The notes below the pieces were generated by a model. It was not told the DNA's origin, searched no databases, and worked only from the letters and a program-made list of their open reading frames with translations. Made by a program: the position numbers and the translations under genes. A stretch of DNA of 64,000 bases from Aldehydirespirator sp028819505 (lineage in GTDB: Bacteria; Actinomycetota; Acidimicrobiia; Acidimicrobiales; Aldehydirespiratoraceae), in NCBI GenBank assembly GCA_965207755.1, contig OZ242297.1:744001-808000 (forward strand), in the 5' to 3' direction. Positions within the stretch are counted from its first letter, which is position 1, and every line of letters begins with the position of its first letter. Shown here in pieces: positions 33,972 to 42,325 of the stretch.

Positions 33972-34781
33972 CCCAGCCGACCGAACTGGTCGTGCTCCTC
34001 AACGGCGAGCACGCCGGCGTGCTGAGCCGCAACAGGTCAGGTCGGCTCAGACTCGAATACGACGCCGGCTACGAGGCCAAGCCGCACTCTCCCCCGTTGT
34101 CGCTGTCGATGCCGCTGAGAGGAGGCCCATACGGGTATGGGCGTTATCGGGGACTTCATGCACCGCCACTGCTTGGATCCCGACACGGATGTGCGCAAGT
34201 TCGCCGACGGTCTCCTGTGGGCGCTCATCACGGTGAACCGTGACGCCCATGCGCGCAACTACAGCCTGCTGCTCTTGGGCCGAGAGGTCCGCATGGCACC
34301 CCTGTACGACCTCCAGTCGTCGCTGCCCTATGGAGTCAAGCATCTCGGTGAGCGGGAAATGGCCATGCGCTATGGCAGCACCTACAGCCTCTACAGCGCG
34401 TCGTCCAACCACAGCCTCGCCGATGTGGCAGCGCGCTTGTCGCTCCCCACGATCTGGCTGATTGATCGCGCCGAAGAGTTGGCCTATGCAACCCACGAGG
34501 ACATGCGGGCCGAGATTGAGGGGTTGAGCGCCGAAGCGCGCGGTCTCTTGGATGTCGACGGCCTCCTGGAGCGGTTGAACATCCGCGCCAAGGCCATCGC
34601 GAGCACCGTTGAGGCCAATCGCGCCCGCATCCATCGGCGAGGGGGCGGCCCCGCATCCGATGACGCTGCATCCCCCGACGAAGGGCTCGATGCCGCTGGT
34701 GCACGGGTCATGTTCGACGAGTCCCATTCCGGTACCGAGCTGCTGCTTCCCGAATCGGATGAGGATGAGGCGTCGGCGTGA
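33968..34781 (+). pseudogene. HipA-like kinase gene with internal deletion and frameshift
   Basis: The first about 50 codons match the HipA N-subdomain (VVLLNGEHAGVLSRN, PPLSLSMPL). From 34137, in another frame, about 215 codons match the HipA C-domain (LLWALITVNRDAHARNYSLL, APLYDLQSSLPYG). The whole middle, including the ATP-binding loop, is missing; a full HipA has over 400 residues. The change of frame coincides with the 18-bp palindrome at 34125-34142. Both residual aspartates of the catalytic core remain, but no functional kinase is expected. Confidence 0.85.
34125..34142. repeat. Inverted repeat at the hipA deletion junction
   Basis: GCCCATAC, GG, GTATGGGC: a perfect 8-bp hairpin with a 2-nt centre, exactly where the HipA reading frame breaks. 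Such structures can provoke slippage deletions, so it may mark the mechanism of gene loss. Confidence 0.75.
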
Positions 34782-34806
34782 CACCAAACCCATCTCGCCG
34801 AAGATG

Positions 34807-35790
34807 TCAGGCCAGCGTGCGGTGGACCGCCTCGATGAGCTTGCCTGCGTCGGGGAGGTAGGCCCGCTCCATCTGTGACGTGCTCGGCACGGGGATGTTG
34901 GGGGCCGCCACTCGCTCGACAGGGGCGTCCAGCAGGAAGAAGTTGTCGCCGGCTGCGGCCTGGGCGGCAAGCTCGGCCCCCAGGCCGCCGCGGATGCGGC
35001 TCTCCTCGATGATGACCAGCCGGCTGGTCTTGGCCACCGACGCGAAGATCGTGTCGCTGTCGAGCGGGACGATCGTGCGCGGGTCGACCACCTCGACGGA
35101 GATCCCCTGCTCTGCCAGCGTCTCAGCGGCGATCAAGGCCTGGTTCACCATGGCGCCGAAGGCGACCACGGTGACGTCGCTGCCCTCCCGGCGGACGGCC
35201 GCCTCCCCGAACGGCACCAGGTGGTCGCCGTCGGGCACCTCCGCCTCCGCGTTCTGGAGGCACAGGAGCATGTGCTCGAGGAACAGGACCGGGTCGTTGG
35301 ACCGGATGGCCGTCTTCAACAGGCCCTTGGCGTCGGCCGGGGTGGACGGCATGGCGATGGGCAGGCCGGGTGTCTGGAAGAAGTGGGTCTCGGTGGACTG
35401 CGAGTGGTGCAGGCCGTAGGCGAAGCCTCCGCCGGTGGGCATGCGGATCACCAGAGGCACCTCGTACTGGCCCTGGGTCATGTAGCGCCACTGGGCCGCC
35501 TGGTTCACGATCTGGTCGGCGGCCAGCAGCACAAAGTCCGAGAACATGATCTCGACCACGGGTCTCATGCCCTCCAGCGCCGCACCGATGGCCACACCGA
35601 CCAGCGCGTTCTCGTGGATGGGGGTGTCGACGACCCGTTCGGTGCCGAACTCCTCGACCAGACCGGCCGTGATCCCGAGGTTGGAGACCCGGATGTCCTC
35701 GCCCAGCAGGAACACCCGGTCGTCGCGCTGCATCTCCTCGCGCAGCGCCTCCGTTAAGGCATCCATGTACTTCACCGGCGCCATGCTCAC
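34807..35790 (-). CDS. 2-oxoacid (pyruvate/acetoin-type) dehydrogenase E1 beta subunit
   Basis: 327 residues. Typical beta-subunit landmarks: YMDALTEALREEMQRDDRVFLLGED, HENALVGVAIGAALEGMRPVVEIMFSDFVLLAADQI, MPTGGGFAYGLHHSQSTE, and VVDPRTIVPLD. The GTG start (35790) overlaps the stop of the lipoyl-E1alpha gene (GTGA); an ATG lies 6 nt further in. Together they form a complete E1 heterotetramer. The HHSQSTE stretch is closest to pyruvate/acetoin enzymes; substrate is an inference. Confidence 0.92.
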   Translation of the reverse strand: MSMAPVKYMDALTEALREEMQRDDRVFLLGEDIRVSNLGITAGLVEEFGTERVVDTPIHENALVGVAIGAALEGMRPVVEIMFSDFVLLAADQIVNQAAQWRYMTQGQYEVPLVIRMPTGGGFAYGLHHSQSTETHFFQTPGLPIAMPSTPADAKGLLKTAIRSNDPVLFLEHMLLCLQNAEAEVPDGDHLVPFGEAAVRREGSDVTVVAFGAMVNQALIAAETLAEQGISVEVVDPRTIVPLDSDTIFASVAKTSRLVIIEESRIRGGLGAELAAQAAAGDNFFLLDAPVERVAAPNIPVPSTSQMERAYLPDAGKLIEAVHRTLA

Positions 35791-37352
35791 AGCACCCCGG
35801 TATCGGCCAGATTCTCGAACAGGTAGCGGGCGCTGGGCGGCTCGGCCTCGAGAGCCAGCTTGAAGGCGGTGTCGACCTCTTCACGGGCCGCGGCGCCTGC
35901 CGCCTCGATCGCACCGGTGTCCATCGTTCCCCGCTGGATCAGGACCGCCTCGTAGCGGCTGATGGGGTCCCTGCCCTTCCACTCCTCGACCAGGTCGTCG
36001 TCGATGTAGGTGAGGGGGTCGGCGTCGAAGTGGCCGGCGATGCGGCAGGTGATTAGCTCCAGCAACACCGGTCCGTCGCCGCGGCGGGCCGATTCGACGG
36101 CTTCGAGGGTCTCGCCGTGAACGAGCTCCACGTCGTTGCCGTCGAGGCACTTGTTGGGGATCCCGTAGTAGCCGGCCCGGCTCCCGACGCCCTCGGCCTC
36201 TGGGGGGAAGTGGACATCGTGGTAGCTGAACTCCACGACCTGGTTGTTGGCCACGATGATCACCAGCGGGAGGCCCCAGATGGCGGCCATGTTCATCATG
36301 GCGTGGGAGTCCGGGGTATTGAAGGCGCCCTCGCCCACATGGACCATCACCACCCGAGCCTCGCCGCGCATCTTGACCGCCTGGGCCGATCCGGCTGCCA
36401 TCGTGAGGTTGGCGCCCAGGCAGCCCGACACGCCGTGGGTGTTGTGCTCCCGGTCGCCGAGATGAATGCCGCCGACGCCGCGGTTGATGCCAGTCTGTCG
36501 CCCCATCAACTCGGCCACGAGGGCGTTCATGTCGGTGCCCCGGCCGAGGTAGTCGCCGAACCCCCGGAACGTCGGGTAGAGGATGTCGTCGGGCTCGAGC
36601 GCGGCGGTGATGCCGGCCGAGATCGCCTCCTGGCCGGTGGCGGGGTGGGACATGCTCTCGCACCGGCCCCGCCTGATGAACCGCATGTGACCCTCGTCCA
36701 GGGCGCGGGCCCGCAGCATCTCGCGATGGAGGGCCCTCTGCAGATCGGGGTCGTTGCCGGCGGGCAGGCGTTCTCGGCGCGGTCGGGACTCCGGTCGGCT
36801 CACGGGCTCGGGCGCTTCGTCGGCGGTTGGGAGCGAGTCCGGGACAGGGGCGGGGTCTGCCGCCGCGCCTGCTACCGCGCGTTCGACGTCGGCCTTCGTG
36901 ACGCGTCCCCTCGGGCCGGTCGCGTCCACAGTCGACAGATCGAGGCCGTGTTGCTCTGCGAGTCTCTGGGCCGCGGGGGTGGCGACGACCCGCGGCGCGC
37001 CGTCGAGCATCACGACCCTGTCATCGGACACGACGACCGGCTCAGCGGCGACGACGGTGCTCACGGTCGCAGGCGCCCGCGCTGGCGCCGGGCCGCGGGC
37101 GTCTCTGGCCGCCTCCGCGCTCTCGCCGATCACGGCGATCAGCTCGCCCGGTCTCGCCTCCTCGCCCTCGTCGAGCCGGATGTCGATGAAACCGTCGCAG
37201 ACGGCCTCGACCTCGACCACCGTCTTCTCGCTCTCGACGGTGGCGATGACCTGGTCCTCGACGACCTCGTCGCCCGATGAGACGAGCCACTCGTTGAGGA
37301 CGATCTCGCTGGTCGACATGCCGACCTTGGGCATGAGTACCTCTTCGCTCAT
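35787..37352 (-). CDS. Lipoyl and E3-binding domains fused to E1 alpha subunit
   Basis: 521 residues in an unusual order. A lipoyl domain (lysine K43 in VESEKTVVEV) and a peripheral subunit-binding domain (TPAAQRLAEQHGLDLSTVDA with GPRGRVTKADVERA, about residues 120-160) normally belong to E2. Here they are followed by a Pro/Glu-rich linker and a full E1alpha (RALDEGHMRFIRRGRCE, ThDP motif GEGAFNTPDSHAMMNMAA to ANNQ). No E2 acyltransferase core is present here or elsewhere nearby. ATG 37352 lies 5 bp after the SDR stop; the frame opening at 37388 would overlap the SDR. Confidence 0.9.
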   Translation of the reverse strand: MSEEVLMPKVGMSTSEIVLNEWLVSSGDEVVEDQVIATVESEKTVVEVEAVCDGFIDIRLDEGEEARPGELIAVIGESAEAARDARGPAPARAPATVSTVVAAEPVVVSDDRVVMLDGAPRVVATPAAQRLAEQHGLDLSTVDATGPRGRVTKADVERAVAGAAADPAPVPDSLPTADEAPEPVSRPESRPRRERLPAGNDPDLQRALHREMLRARALDEGHMRFIRRGRCESMSHPATGQEAISAGITAALEPDDILYPTFRGFGDYLGRGTDMNALVAELMGRQTGINRGVGGIHLGDREHNTHGVSGCLGANLTMAAGSAQAVKMRGEARVVMVHVGEGAFNTPDSHAMMNMAAIWGLPLVIIVANNQVVEFSYHDVHFPPEAEGVGSRAGYYGIPNKCLDGNDVELVHGETLEAVESARRGDGPVLLELITCRIAGHFDADPLTYIDDDLVEEWKGRDPISRYEAVLIQRGTMDTGAIEAAGAAAREEVDTAFKLALEAEPPSARYLFENLADTGVL

Positions 37353-37357
37353 GGGGG

Positions 37358-38128
37358 TCACTCGCCGGCCGAAATCAGCATCTCGCACAGGCCGACCGAG
37401 AGGCCCGCCAACATTCCGCCGTCGAGCAGCAGCGAGCTGCCGCTGATGTAGCGGCAGTCGTCGGAGGCCAGGAAGTGGATCGTGGCGGCCACCTCGTCCA
37501 TCTCGCAGACCCGCCGTAGGGGGGTAAGCCGGTTGAAGGCGGCCACCTCGGCCTCCGAGTCGGTCTCGTCCGCCAGGCTCTCAGTGGCCACCGTGCCCGG
37601 CGCGATGGCCACCACCCGGATGCCGCGGTCGCCGAGTTCGATGGCCGCGCTGCGGGTGACGGCGTCCACCGCCGCCTTGGATGCGCTGTAGGGGCCGTAC
37701 TCGGGCAGCGAGATGTGGGCCGCCAGGGAGGAGACGTTGATGATCACCCCGCCGTCCTTCATGGCCGGCGCGCCGTGCTTGATGCAGTAGACCGTGCCCA
37801 TCACGTTGACCTCATGGTCACGCCGGAAGGCCTCGGTGTCGCCGGTGGTGATGGGGCAGTCGAAGTCCCAGACGCCTGCGTTGTTGACCAGGACGTCGAG
37901 GGGTCCTAGCCGGTCGCGTACCTGGCTCATGAGGGTCCGGACCTGCTCCTCGTCGCTGACATCGGCCCGGATGAATGTGGCTCCGAGCCGGCTGGCCAGT
38001 TCCGAGTGGTCCGAGCGGTTGCAGAAGGCGACGGCAGCCCCCGCGGCCAGCATGCGCTTGACGGTGGCGAGTCCGATCCCGCTGCCGCCGCCGGTGACCA
38101 GCACCACCTTGTCCTTGACTGAAAACAT
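37358..38128 (-). CDS. Short-chain dehydrogenase/reductase (SDR)
   Basis: 256 residues from ATG 38128; the upstream open extension to 38260 overlaps the regulator gene and has no SDR features. VTGGGSGIGLATV, LVNNAGVWDF, INVSSLAAH, and YSASK (Tyr-x3-Lys), then APGTVATESL. The second strand ends AFCNRSD, suggesting NADP preference. It lies between the TetR gene (50 bp) and the lipoyl-E1alpha gene (5 bp) and may supply the 2-oxoacid or hydroxy intermediate used by that complex. Confidence 0.9.
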   Translation of the reverse strand: MFSVKDKVVLVTGGGSGIGLATVKRMLAAGAAVAFCNRSDHSELASRLGATFIRADVSDEEQVRTLMSQVRDRLGPLDVLVNNAGVWDFDCPITTGDTEAFRRDHEVNVMGTVYCIKHGAPAMKDGGVIINVSSLAAHISLPEYGPYSASKAAVDAVTRSAAIELGDRGIRVVAIAPGTVATESLADETDSEAEVAAFNRLTPLRRVCEMDEVAATIHFLASDDCRYISGSSLLLDGGMLAGLSVGLCEMLISAGE

Positions 38129-38178
38129 TGCATCCCTGCTTTCTGCGCGATCGGGACTGGAGTTGGACGCCGGCTGCA

Positions 38179-38772
38179 CTAGGTCCCCACACCCTGCAAG
38201 AAGAGGTCGACGGCCAGTTCGGGAATGTCGTCCAGATGGAGGGTGGACTCGGGCATCCAACGCTCGAAGATCAGGCCGCTGATCAGGCTGCGCAGGACGC
38301 GGGTCAACTCGGAGGCCGACCGGTCGGCGCGGATCTCTCCGGTCTCCTGGCCTCTCCCGATGACGACCTCGAGCGCTTGGTCGGAGGGGTCGACGGCCGG
38401 CAGGAGGGCTGCCACCTCGTCACGGTTCGGCCTGAGGGTCTCCCGGTACATGACTCGGGCGAACTCCTCGATCTCGGCCGACACCTTGAGGTCCGTTCGC
38501 ACTATCGCCAGCAACTGCTCGCGGATGGGGGCGTCGGCAGGGAGCGGTTCGAGGTTCTCGACGATGCGGGCGAACCAGGCCGCCACAGCCTCGCGGAAGA
38601 CCTCGTGCTTCGATTCGAAGTAGTTGTAGATGGTGCCCTTGCCCAGTCCCGCGGCCAGGGAGATGTCGTCGACCCGGGCTCCGTCGAAGCCCTTGGCTGC
38701 GAACTCGGCGGTGGCGGCCTCCAGCAGCTTGCGCCGATGCTCGGATCTGGTCGCCTCAGTCACGCGGGGCAC
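38179..38772 (-). CDS. TetR-family transcriptional regulator
   Basis: 197 residues. The N-terminal helix-turn-helix reads RRKLLEAATAEFAAKGFDGA, then VDDISLAAGLGKGTIYNYFESKHEVF, which is the TetR signature. The C-terminal ligand domain is unspecific. GTG 38772 coincides with the expected transcription start of a TTGACG-N17-CATAAT promoter, so the mRNA is probably leaderless. An operator-like palindrome fills that promoter, indicating autorepression. Two matching sites before the Rieske operon and the SDR at 24482 define a likely regulon. Confidence 0.92.
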   Translation of the reverse strand: MPRVTEATRSEHRRKLLEAATAEFAAKGFDGARVDDISLAAGLGKGTIYNYFESKHEVFREAVAAWFARIVENLEPLPADAPIREQLLAIVRTDLKVSAEIEEFARVMYRETLRPNRDEVAALLPAVDPSDQALEVVIGRGQETGEIRADRSASELTRVLRSLISGLIFERWMPESTLHLDDIPELAVDLFLQGVGT

Positions 38773-38777
38773 TGCAT

Positions 38778-38807
38778 TATTATGGGTAGCGGCCCACTTT
38801 ACGTCAA
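38778..38807 (-). promoter_or_regulatory. tetR promoter with palindromic operator (site 3)
   Basis: Minus strand: -35 TTGACG (38802-38807), exact 17-bp spacer, -10 CATAAT (38779-38784), start codon 6 nt later. The spacer and -10 contain TAAAGTGGGC-N4-ACCCATAATA (38778-38801). It is less symmetric than sites 1 and 2, but the right arm is near-identical to theirs. Binding would cover the whole promoter. Confidence 0.75.
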
Positions 38808-38872
38808 CCAGCTTGACCTAGGCCTGAACGGCGGTTGCGAGTATCGGAGCTCGCCGGAGGTGGCGCACCTGC

Positions 38873-39832
38873 TCAGCCGGCGGCCCGGCTCTCGGCCAGC
38901 AGGCAGAGGATCTCGTACATGAGGGTGGCTCCCACCAGGGCGGTGTTGCCCGAGGGATCGAAGGGCGGGGCCACCTCCACCACGTCGCCGCCGATCAGGT
39001 TCAGGTGCCGGAAGCAGCGCAGCAGCGACAGGGCCTCCCGGGTGGTGATGCCGCCGACCTCGGGGGTGCCGGTGCCCGGCGCGTACACCGGGTCGAGGCC
39101 GTCCACGTCGAAGCTGATGTAGGTGGGGCCGTCGCCCACGACGCGCTTGGCCTCGGCGGCCACGCCCTGCACGCCCAGTTCCTCGAACTCCTCGATGAAC
39201 ATCACCCGCATGCCCGCGCTCTGGGAGAACTCCCACCCGTCTCCCCAGTTCTGGGCGCCCCGGATACCGATCTGGATGCATCGGGCCGGATCGAGCAGCC
39301 CGTCCTCGGCGGCGAGGCGGAAGGGCGCTCCGTGATGGAACTTCTCGCCCCGGAACGGCCCCCAGGTGTCGGTGTGAGCATCGATGTGGATCATCCCGAT
39401 GGGGGACTCGGGGCTGGCCAGGGCCCGAAAGATCGGGTAGGTGATCGAATGGTCGCCGCCGGCGGCCAGCGGCAGCGCGCCGGCCTCGACGATGCGCCGG
39501 GTGAAGGCCTCGATGTCGGCGGTGGCTGCGGCGTTGTCGAACACCCGCGAGAAGCGCACGTCGCCGATGTCGGCCACGCGGGCCAGATCGAAGGGGTTCA
39601 CCCCGGTGGCATGGTTGATGGCCCGCATCAGCGACGACTGGTTACGGATCTCGCGTGGCCCGTGGCGGGCGCCGGGCCGGTTAGTCACCCCGCCGTCGAA
39701 GGGCACCCCGAACATGGCGATGTCGAGATCGTCGGGATCGGGCACGTACGGGGCCCGCATGAAGGTGGCGATCTCGGAGTAGCGGGGTTCGTACAGCGGG
39801 TCGTTGCCGACCTCGATGCCTCGTGCAGCCAC
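38873..39832 (-). CDS. Ureohydrolase (agmatinase/arginase family)
   Basis: 319 residues. Binuclear Mn-site motifs: GGDHS, DAHTDTW, and SFDVDGLDPVYAPGTGTPEVGG. The N-terminal GVPFDGGVTNRPGARHGPREIR is typical of agmatinase or guanidinobutyrase-type members rather than arginases. It hydrolyses a guanidino compound to urea plus amine; the exact substrate is open. GTG start at 39832, 10 bp after the C45 acyltransferase stop, so they are cotranscribed and run into the TetR gene 100 bp later. Confidence 0.9.
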   Translation of the reverse strand: MAARGIEVGNDPLYEPRYSEIATFMRAPYVPDPDDLDIAMFGVPFDGGVTNRPGARHGPREIRNQSSLMRAINHATGVNPFDLARVADIGDVRFSRVFDNAAATADIEAFTRRIVEAGALPLAAGGDHSITYPIFRALASPESPIGMIHIDAHTDTWGPFRGEKFHHGAPFRLAAEDGLLDPARCIQIGIRGAQNWGDGWEFSQSAGMRVMFIEEFEELGVQGVAAEAKRVVGDGPTYISFDVDGLDPVYAPGTGTPEVGGITTREALSLLRCFRHLNLIGGDVVEVAPPFDPSGNTALVGATLMYEILCLLAESRAAG

Positions 39833-39842
39833 GGCTCGAAGG

Positions 39843-40898
39843 TTAGATCGTCGCCCCGGCGCGAGACTTCATCCGGTAGGTGACCAGCTCGTCGGTGTCG
39901 AGCGGCCCCGGCGCGTAGTGGCACGCCAACTCGTCGCCCAGATCGAAGATCATGGTGCCGACGCTCATGAGCGGCGAGTTCGTGGCCCGGCTCTGGCAGA
40001 CCGCGCCGGAGGAGTACACGGCGGCAAGGTCGTCCAGAGTCGAGCCGGGCCGCACCTGCTCGTCCAGTTGGGCCAGCCGCTGCACAGAGTTCTCGAAGCG
40101 CCCGAAAGTGTGCACCGCCTCCAGCGCGAGGGTGTGGTTGGTGTGCAGCGCCCGTTCGCCGTCGGCCACCACCCTCATCGCTTTAGAAGACACCTCCACC
40201 GCCAGGGACCGGTGGCAGACTCCGATCACGAAGCTGTTGCCGCTGGCGATAGGCACCCGTCGCAACAGGGCCAGGGCCTCGTCGATGCTGGTGCAACGCA
40301 GAAGCATGGGGACAAGCAGGCCTGAGGCGATCCCGTCGGAACCGTGGGCGAGCTGGCTCAAGGTGGTGATGCAGACGGCAACGCCGGCGCTGTTGACGCC
40401 GTTCAGGGCCAGCAGGCCTGCCAGTGACGGCACCAGGACCTCGAGCCCCGACTGGTCGAGGTAGCGCAGCATCACCTGTGTGCCGTCGCAGTGGCGGTAC
40501 AGGTCCTGAGTCTGGGCCACGAAGCCCTGTCCAGCGTGGTTCACGGCCAGCGCGCTGCACCGCTCACGCCCGCTGCGCTCTGCGGCACCCTCGGCCTCTA
40601 GGTCGTCGAGGTACCACCAGCACTCGTCGATGAGCTGCCAGGCGAACATGGTGTCGAAGCCCTGGCCGGCCCCCTCGGCGATGCCGGCTACCTCCGCCAC
40701 CAGGTCGGGGGCGTGGGCCTCGGCGGCGGCAAGCAGGCCGCTGGCCGCGACCTCGGCCACGAAGGCTCCGGGTTCGGTGCGGGGAGCCAGATCCTCGAAC
40801 CAGGCGTCGACAGCGGCGGCGATCAGGCCGCGCAGTTCCTCGCCGTGCTGGCGACCGCGGTCCCGCGGTGGACCGGCGAGCGTGAGTTCGGGGATCAT
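39843..40898 (-). CDS. C45-family acyl-transferase/amidohydrolase (penicillin acyltransferase-like)
   Basis: 351 residues from ATG 40898. Self-processing nucleophile site RERCSALAVN (Cys about 114) is preceded by FAWQLIDECWWY and followed by FVAQTQDLY and GVNSAGVAVCITTL. This is the pattern of isopenicillin-N acyltransferase-like Ntn hydrolases, which cleave N-terminal to the Cys and act on amide bonds. ATGA overlap with the upstream P450 remnant fixes its start. It neighbours a ureohydrolase, suggesting work on acylated amine or guanidino compounds. Confidence 0.82.
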   Translation of the reverse strand: MIPELTLAGPPRDRGRQHGEELRGLIAAAVDAWFEDLAPRTEPGAFVAEVAASGLLAAAEAHAPDLVAEVAGIAEGAGQGFDTMFAWQLIDECWWYLDDLEAEGAAERSGRERCSALAVNHAGQGFVAQTQDLYRHCDGTQVMLRYLDQSGLEVLVPSLAGLLALNGVNSAGVAVCITTLSQLAHGSDGIASGLLVPMLLRCTSIDEALALLRRVPIASGNSFVIGVCHRSLAVEVSSKAMRVVADGERALHTNHTLALEAVHTFGRFENSVQRLAQLDEQVRPGSTLDDLAAVYSSGAVCQSRATNSPLMSVGTMIFDLGDELACHYAPGPLDTDELVTYRMKSRAGATI

Positions 40899-41295
40899 CG
40901 TCGCGCCAGTCTGCATGGCATCCGGCGGTCGGGCGCGAATGACAGCGCGAACTCGCGGCCCCAAGGCGGCTCAGGGTCGAGCATCTCGTGTTGGAAGCGG
41001 TCCAGGAAGCGGCCTACCGCCTCGGTCGCCTCCAGCAGGGCGAAGTGGCTGCCCACACAGAACTTGGGCCCGGTGAGAAACGGGAAGTAGGCCCGGCGCT
41101 CGAGACGCAGCGGGCTGTGATCGGTCCAACGATGCGGCAGGAACTCCGAGGGCCGCTCGAAGTAGCGGCTGCTCCGCAGGAGCACGTACTCGGGGATCAG
41201 GATCTCCCACCCGGCCGGCACCACGACGGGGCCGAGGTCGAGATCGGCGACCACGGCCCTGTTGGTCACGTGCACGGGCGGGTAGAGCCTCAGCG
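40895..41295 (-). pseudogene. Cytochrome P450, 3' fragment
   Basis: The last about 133 codons of a P450: TLRLYPPVHVTNRAVV (just after the lost Glu of ExxR), FERPSEFLPHRWT, and the heme-binding FPFLTGPKFCVGSHFALLEA with the axial Cys. About 300 N-terminal residues, including the oxygen-binding helix, are missing. At about 41295 it abuts the 5'-truncated SDR on the opposite strand. It is dead as an enzyme, though its stop still couples to the C45 gene (ATGA). Confidence 0.88.
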
Positions 41296-41798
41296 TGGAG
41301 GAAACCCACCGCATGCTGGAGGTCAACCTGTTCGGCGTGATCCACGGCACCAAGCACGCGTCGCGAGCGATGGAACCGGGCGGCTCGATCGTCAATACCG
41401 CCTCCATGGCCGGGATCGTGGGATTCCCGGGCCTCAGCGCCTACGGGGCCTCCAAGTGGGGAGTTGTGGGGCTTACCCGACATACAGCTGTGGAACTCGG
41501 CCCGCTCGGCATCAGGGTGAACTGCGTCTGCCCGACCGGAGTCGCCACCCCCATGGCGGGCGAGGACCAGGGCCATTGGGCGGTACGGTCGCAGGTGCTG
41601 GCCCACCAGCACACCGACCGGCTCGCCACCGCGGACGAGGTGGCAGCCGCCATCCACTATCTCGCCAGTGACGAAGCAGTCATGGTCAACGGCCACGCCC
41701 TCAACATCGACGGCGGCCTCGGTGCCGGGATGAGCATCGAGATGATCGAGGCCGCTATCGGCGGGTCCATCCGCGACGGCTCCGCCATCATCGAATGA
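41295..41798 (+). pseudogene. SDR gene, 3' fragment
   Basis: The C-terminal about 167 codons of a short-chain dehydrogenase: MLEVNLFGVIHGTKHA, VNTASMAGIVG, YGASK (Tyr-x3-Lys) and VNCVCPTGVATPM. The nucleotide-binding N-terminus (about 95 residues with the glycine loop and NNAG) is missing. Its broken 5' end meets the broken 5' end of the P450 fragment, so one deletion removed the starts of both. GTG at 41295 could still open a frame, but no active enzyme is expected. Confidence 0.85.
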
Positions 41799-41822
41799 CG
41801 GTGCAGGGATGAGAGAAGCCGT

Positions 41823-42293
41823 ATGACCGAGCCCGACCTGCAGCGACTGCTTGACATCGAGGCCATCAAGGCGCTCAAGGCCCGCTACTGCTGGTACTGC
41901 GACGATCCCGACCAGCATCACCGCTTCCCCGAACTGTTCACCGACGATGCCGTGTTCATCGAGGAGCCCATCGACCACCTGGTAGGCCGCGACGCCATCG
42001 TCGAGTGGAACGAGGAGTACTCCGCCACATGCGTTTGGTCACGCCACTACGCGGTGACCCCGCTCATCACTGTCGACGGCGATACCGCGACGGGACGCTG
42101 GCAGGCGCTACTGTTGTCGATCCAGCGCATCGACGGGTCCGAGCAGATGCTGTGGGCCTCGGGCACCTACACCGAGGAGTACCGCAGGGTCGACGGCCAG
42201 TGGCTGTTCTCGAGGGTCCACGCCGCCGGCCGCTGGATGACCAGCTTCGACGAGGGCCTAGTCGAGCACCTCACCCTCTTCGACCAGCTCTGA
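41823..42293 (+). CDS. SnoaL/NTF2-like protein
   Basis: 156 residues. IEAIKALKARYCWYCDDPDQ near the start, LFTDDAVFIEEPIDHLVGRDAIVEW, and GTYTEEYRRVDGQWLFSRVHA are characteristic of the SnoaL_4 group, which includes the small subunit of ring-hydroxylating oxygenases and many uncharacterised dehydratase-like proteins. It follows the SDR relic by 24 bp and was probably cotranscribed with it. Its present promoter is unclear because of the upstream deletion. Confidence 0.85.
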   Translation: MTEPDLQRLLDIEAIKALKARYCWYCDDPDQHHRFPELFTDDAVFIEEPIDHLVGRDAIVEWNEEYSATCVWSRHYAVTPLITVDGDTATGRWQALLLSIQRIDGSEQMLWASGTYTEEYRRVDGQWLFSRVHAAGRWMTSFDEGLVEHLTLFDQL

Positions 42294-42325
42294 AGGGCTC
42301 GCCACGCCCCGATCGATCGCGCTCT

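Noticed and set aside
38820..38872. Additional operator copy after the tetR promoter
   Set aside because: No second TGGGT-N4-ACCCA-like palindrome is present in this stretch.
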